Position numbers and translations under genes: made by a program
Assembly (NCBI GenBank): GCA_900696665.1
Contig: CAADGY010000015.1
Location: 1-64,000, forward strand
From: an uncultured Acidobacteriota bacterium
GTDB lineage: Bacteria > Acidobacteriota > Terriglobia > Bryobacterales > Bryobacteraceae
Reading direction: 5' to 3'
DNA length: 64,000 nucleotides
Part shown: positions 60,348-64,000 of the stretch, one piece after another
Layout of the letters: each line of letters begins with the position of its first letter
Numbering within the stretch: position 1 is the first letter of the stretch
The notes under the pieces: generated by a model
Databases searched by the model: none
Told to the model about the DNA's origin: nothing
The model's input: only the letters and a program-made list of their open reading frames with translations

Positions 60348-62990
60348 TTACTCGCCCAACATCAGCGAAGCGTTGTCGAAGTACATCAGCAGCGACTGAT
60401 CCTCTTGGATGACTGCTTCGGGAACTCGCTTCGCCATCTGCACGATGGTCTTGTAGTCCTTCTTCTGCCACGCCTCCTTGAACCCGGCCCGAAGCGCTTC
60501 AGTGCGGACTTTCTTGAGTTTGCCAGCGGATGATTGATATTGCTGAAATTCCTTCAGCAGCGCCGCATGGCGAAGTTGCTCCAGGTGGGCTTCGTTCTTC
60601 GGGTCAGGAACGTGCCACTTGCCTTTTTCTTCAATGAAGTTCTGCTTCAACAACGTGAGCAATTCGATCTGCTCCTCACTTGTCTCCCAATTCTGGCCGA
60701 TGTGCTGTAGGAACAGAGGTTGCAGAACGCCAAACGTCATGGGAGTCGCAGCGAGTTGCGAGCGGACCCACTGAATTGCGCTCTTCTCATCGCTGACGAA
60801 AAGTTGTAGTTGCTCGACTTCCTTCACTTCGAGCCGTTTCTTGTCGTACTCGGCAACCTGATCCGGCAAGAAGTACATGCCGTCCCGTTCAGGGTACTTC
60901 TGGCGAATCCCCACCAGGAACTCCGGCGTTGACATCGGAATGGGATAACCCCGTTGAACGTGGAATGCCACCATGCGGTCGAACAGGACATGCCCCTGGC
61001 GTTCGGAAATCGGCTCGGCTTTGCCCGCCTTGGCGACGAACACGGGAAGTTGCTTCAGGTGCGTACTCACGAAATCCCATGCACCTTCTTCCTTCCCGGC
61101 GTGCTTCTCGAACCGCTCCTCCAGCCCGCCGTTTGGTTTGTAGGCCGAGATAATCAGGTCACGCTTGACGGTGTTTCCGCTGACGGCCTGTTGGAACGAA
61201 TGCTGCTTCTTGTCCAGCGTCCGCACGTCGGCGACCACGAACCCGGCATGTTGCAGCGCCTCTTGAATGGCGTTCCAGACGCTGTTCCGGGAGTTGTGGA
61301 ACTCGACCGTCATCCATCGGCCCGGCTTCAACACCCGAAAGTAGTTGCTGAAGCAGTTGCTCATCATCCTCTGGTAATCGAGCAGGGTCTTTTCCTTCAC
61401 CTTGTCCACGATCACTTCGTTGGTCGGAGCCGTCCGAACGCCGTGCCATGACTCCACGAGGATGTTCAGGTCCGAGTAGTAGATGTTCTCGCCGAACGGC
61501 GGATCGGTGAAGATGTAGTCGATGGAGTTATCCGGGAGCGCGACGCGCGCCAAGTCCTGAGTCGTCACGAGCGAATGCCCGTCGTGGACATGGTGAGCCT
61601 GGAACACCTTTGTCAATCTCTTCAGTTTGCCATCGAGGATGTACCACGGCGACGGATCAACGATCTGTGAGGCGACGTAAAACACTCCTGATAGATACTG
61701 ATTCACTTGGGAGTAATGCGTGGGGACATACCTTGCCAGCAGCGACATACCCCAGATGGCCTGCTCCACGAAGAAGAGAAGGATATTTCGGCTGCGGCGA
61801 TCAGCGACACCGGAAGCCCGCTCCCACAGTGCCGACAGGATGTGTGTGGCACGAGACAAGAAGAAGTGGTGGATGTGCGTAATCTTGGCAGGCTGCATCC
61901 GGCCCACTTTCCGCATCTGCATGTCGGGAAGTTCCAGTGTCGGCAGATGCGACGGCAACGGCAGGTCGGCGATACGACGGAGCAAATCCAAATCCGCCTT
62001 ATCCGGCGTCTTCTCGTACTTCTCACCCTTGACCGAGTAGTTGATGAGAACGGGAACTCGCTTGGGGATTGAAATTGTCTCCCCCAACGCTTTGTCCACG
62101 ACCGACTCGTAGCGCAGTTCCAGGTCATCCTTTTTTGTTTCGATGCCGCAGTGCGGGCAGGGAAACGATTCCCGGATCGACCCCGATTCCGTGTCGAGAG
62201 CTTCCTCGGTGAAGACGATCTCCTTCCCGCATTCGCCGCAGGAGAAGACATCGCTCCAAACGGTGTAGTTGATGCGGCCCTTGGTCTTCCCGTCCTTGTG
62301 CGTCGTTTCGTACATCCAGCCGAATTCTTCTTCGACTTCCTTCAGGATTCGTTTGGCCTGCTGCTCGAACTCCTTTGCATCGACCGGGCTACAGTAGTTC
62401 GCAGCGATGAACGTAGCGGCGGGAGCGAGATCGTTCAGCACCGCTCGGCGTGCGCCGATTTTGGCATCGGGCATTCCGAGTTTTGCGACTTCGGCTTTGT
62501 TGCCGCACAGTTGAGCGGCCACGCCGGTCATTCCGGTGCCGCAAAAGCCATCAAACACTACATCCCCTGGCTGGGTGTAGTGGAGGATGTACCGCATGAT
62601 GGCTTTGTGCGGAACCTTAGTGTGGTAGGCATGAGCGGTGTAGAGCGGGTCAGTCTTCCCCTCGCTTACGTCGGATGTAAACGGCTCCCGATGGTAGACC
62701 GCTTTGGGATCGTACTGCGTGCCGGTATGCTTGATGAACTCCGCAATGAACGGATTCGGGCAAGCCGTGTAATACGGCGGGTCGGACATCGTCAGGATGT
62801 CCTCATCGTCACCGATAGGAAAGCCTTCGATCTTGCGGAACGCCGGGTCTTTCAGCTTGTCTCGCAGCCTCTCCGTGAAGTACGCCCTGCGTGCCTCGTC
62901 CGAAGGAAACGACATTCCAAAACACTCGACCGGCTTCGAGTCGGTGCTCTTGGTATCGAATAGTTGCGTTTGCTGTTCCTTCTTCGCCAT
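60348..62990 (-). CDS. pglXI: Adenine-specific DNA methylase of the BREX-like operon (PglXI type)
   Basis: 880 residues. SAM-binding motif VVFDGFCGTGMTGVAAQL near residue 145; a zinc ribbon CGECGKEIVF...CPHCGIETK (residues about 250-290) inserted between motifs; catalytic motif FTDPPFGENIYYSD (around 495). A second DPPY (SDPPYYTACPNPF) appears near residue 70. The C-terminal ~250 residues (target recognition/helical) are family-specific. It would mark host DNA at BREX sites. It starts 5 bases after the upstream ATP-binding gene and ends 3 bases before the helicase. Confidence 0.8.
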   Translation of the reverse strand: MAKKEQQTQLFDTKSTDSKPVECFGMSFPSDEARRAYFTERLRDKLKDPAFRKIEGFPIGDDEDILTMSDPPYYTACPNPFIAEFIKHTGTQYDPKAVYHREPFTSDVSEGKTDPLYTAHAYHTKVPHKAIMRYILHYTQPGDVVFDGFCGTGMTGVAAQLCGNKAEVAKLGMPDAKIGARRAVLNDLAPAATFIAANYCSPVDAKEFEQQAKRILKEVEEEFGWMYETTHKDGKTKGRINYTVWSDVFSCGECGKEIVFTEEALDTESGSIRESFPCPHCGIETKKDDLELRYESVVDKALGETISIPKRVPVLINYSVKGEKYEKTPDKADLDLLRRIADLPLPSHLPTLELPDMQMRKVGRMQPAKITHIHHFFLSRATHILSALWERASGVADRRSRNILLFFVEQAIWGMSLLARYVPTHYSQVNQYLSGVFYVASQIVDPSPWYILDGKLKRLTKVFQAHHVHDGHSLVTTQDLARVALPDNSIDYIFTDPPFGENIYYSDLNILVESWHGVRTAPTNEVIVDKVKEKTLLDYQRMMSNCFSNYFRVLKPGRWMTVEFHNSRNSVWNAIQEALQHAGFVVADVRTLDKKQHSFQQAVSGNTVKRDLIISAYKPNGGLEERFEKHAGKEEGAWDFVSTHLKQLPVFVAKAGKAEPISERQGHVLFDRMVAFHVQRGYPIPMSTPEFLVGIRQKYPERDGMYFLPDQVAEYDKKRLEVKEVEQLQLFVSDEKSAIQWVRSQLAATPMTFGVLQPLFLQHIGQNWETSEEQIELLTLLKQNFIEEKGKWHVPDPKNEAHLEQLRHAALLKEFQQYQSSAGKLKKVRTEALRAGFKEAWQKKDYKTIVQMAKRVPEAVIQEDQSLLMYFDNASLMLGE

Positions 62991-62995
62991 TGGGT

Positions 62996-64000
62996 TTATC
63001 CTTTGCCGTCCTGGTCTTTATTTTGCAATTTTTCGGTCTGCTGAATCAACGCAAGACCAGCAGGCGTAACCACGTAGGCTTGCTGGGGATGGTTGGGTTG
63101 CTCGGGGAACTTCTGTTGTAGGACACCACCTGCCAAGAGCGGTTCGAGATGCCTTCGCCGGAAGTACGTTCGGTGCGTCAGACCGAGTTTTCGCATCAGA
63201 TCAGCTTGCGAGCGGTAAACATCGCACATCCCCAGGATCTTTCGCTGCATTTCGGTCAGCGCCGTAAGAGGTTGGTCAGTGACCAAGTTCCCCTGCGGCA
63301 CAGGAGGTTGGTCAGTGACCAAGTTCCCTTGAGGGGCAGCAGGCGAAGCGAGCCTTTCCACAAGGTGTTCCGCCAGTTGGACATGCGTTTTGTTCCCCGG
63401 CGTTACCTCCTTAACGAGAACCTGGACCAAGAGCCGGTCCAAAACCGCCTGGGCATCCCTCGCAGTCAACCCGGCGCTGGCTTTTACATCCCGCAGCCGA
63501 AGCTCCCCGTTCCGACATGCGATGGCGAATGCCTTGGCTTCCCGGTCGCTCAACTGAACACCGAGGTTCGCCTGAAAGAGAACTTGTTGCTCCGAAAGCA
63601 GTTGCTCCCGAATGAGATGCAGCGCGAACGACTTCTTCCCTTTATCGTTCTCGACATCGGGAGGAATGTTACCCAGCCGCTCCCACGACCGACAAATAGT
63701 CCGTATGCCGGTCCCCGCTTCCTCGCTCAGCCCGACCCGGCGAAGCGCTGCGACTATCCGGGGATTGCGTAGCGGCTTCGCACCAGGTTCGAGAAGTTCA
63801 TCGGGATCGGCGAACGAATCGCCCGGATTCTGAAGAACGGCGCGATCCTTGTAGAAGTAGACGGTCGCCTTCCGGTTGTGGTCGGCGTAGTCCTGGTGAA
63901 TCAGCAGGTTGATGACCGCTTCGCGAAAGGCGAGGTAATCCGGCGGCGCGTCCTCTCGGCGCAGCGTGGTGGGGTCCACCGAGAAGGGACTCTCGGAATG
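62996..64000 (-). CDS. AlbA_2/HATPase-type ATP-binding HTH protein, 5' part beyond window
   Basis: About 330 residues visible; the frame is open to the right edge, so the N-terminal AlbA_2 domain is presumably outside. Visible at the start: AFREAVINLLIHQDYADH, AVLQNPGD, GLSEEAGTGIRTI, the GHKL-like ATP-binding part typical of 'putative DNA-binding/ATP-dependent helicase RecG-like' regulators. Then two winged-helix regions and a tandem 12-residue repeat PQGNLVTDQPPV/PQGNLVTDQPLT (DNA copies at 63268 and 63304). It leads into the BREX-like operon with a 5-base gap, so it is likely its regulator or an added component. Confidence 0.75.
   Translation of the reverse strand, partial: HSESPFSVDPTTLRREDAPPDYLAFREAVINLLIHQDYADHNRKATVYFYKDRAVLQNPGDSFADPDELLEPGAKPLRNPRIVAALRRVGLSEEAGTGIRTICRSWERLGNIPPDVENDKGKKSFALHLIREQLLSEQQVLFQANLGVQLSDREAKAFAIACRNGELRLRDVKASAGLTARDAQAVLDRLLVQVLVKEVTPGNKTHVQLAEHLVERLASPAAPQGNLVTDQPPVPQGNLVTDQPLTALTEMQRKILGMCDVYRSQADLMRKLGLTHRTYFRRRHLEPLLAGGVLQQKFPEQPNHPQQAYVVTPAGLALIQQTEKLQNKDQDGKG

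Noticed and set aside
54327-64000. Assignment as DISARM
   Set aside because: A helicase and a methylase are present, but the PglZ protein is a BREX/Pgl marker and no DUF1998 or phospholipase D-type gene is seen.

Overview
This window is GC-rich, densely coded bacterial DNA made almost entirely of accessory genes: recombinases, replication and partition genes, toxin-antitoxin pairs, antirestriction and antiphage modules, and a mobilization region. No ribosomal RNA, convincing tRNA or transposase is visible. The gene families (multiubiquitin/E1 operon, odd sigma-70-like proteins inside mobile DNA, P4-type integrase joined to RepA, a PglZ-helicase-methylase operon) fit a large-genome planctomycete such as a Gemmata relative, or one of its plasmids. 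That assignment is inference; no marker gene proves it.

Layout. (A) 0.3-10.9 kb: a tyrosine recombinase; a leftward PIN plus XRE-ImmA/IrrE pair; and a rightward operon of sigma-like factor, unknown 200-aa protein, ImmA/IrrE-UvrD-nuclease fusion, multiubiquitin protein, E1-like ThiF protein and DUF6527 protein. (B) 10.9-18.4 kb: a first replicon with a phage-O-like replication protein, ParA and partner, and an array of CCGATAACG-type repeats. It is interrupted by about 1.3 kb of structured non-coding DNA holding a group II intron domain V in an unusual, apparently permuted position. (C) 18.4-22.5 kb: a DEDDh exonuclease followed by AT-richer cargo (methyltransferase, exported FGE-like protein, membrane protein) flanked by a diverged duplication. 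(D) 22.6-30.5 kb: a giant DarB-like methylase-helicase, three members of a small paralogous family and a DUF932 protein. (E) 31.3-35.4 kb: a second replicon with integrase, RepA, DnaA-box-containing iterons, ParA, RHH partner and ParDE. (F) 35.6-40.1 kb: AbiEi/AbiEii, a DNA methylase, a DUF6900-like protein and a fourth small paralogue. (G) 41.2-52.8 kb: a sigma-like protein, MobF relaxase, vWA protein, kinase-like protein, two exported coiled-coil paralogues and a VirD4/TraD-type coupling protein. (H) 52.9-54.2 kb: a sugar isomerase-like gene and an excisionase-like HTH gene. (I) 54.3-64 kb: a leftward, tightly packed BREX type 3-like operon running off the right edge.

How the parts fit. Regions B, E and G look like the backbone of one or more mobilizable, integrating plasmid-like elements: recombinase for integration, Rep/Par for maintenance, relaxase plus coupling protein for transfer, and a DarB-like protein and methylases against host restriction. 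No type IV secretion genes are visible. Regions A, F and I are defence or addiction cargo. The items most worth following are the sigma/protease-helicase-nuclease/ubiquitin-like operon, the permuted group II intron candidate, a shared GCGGGAATGCCTG motif upstream of several backbone genes, and the unknown 426-aa protein in the BREX-like operon.
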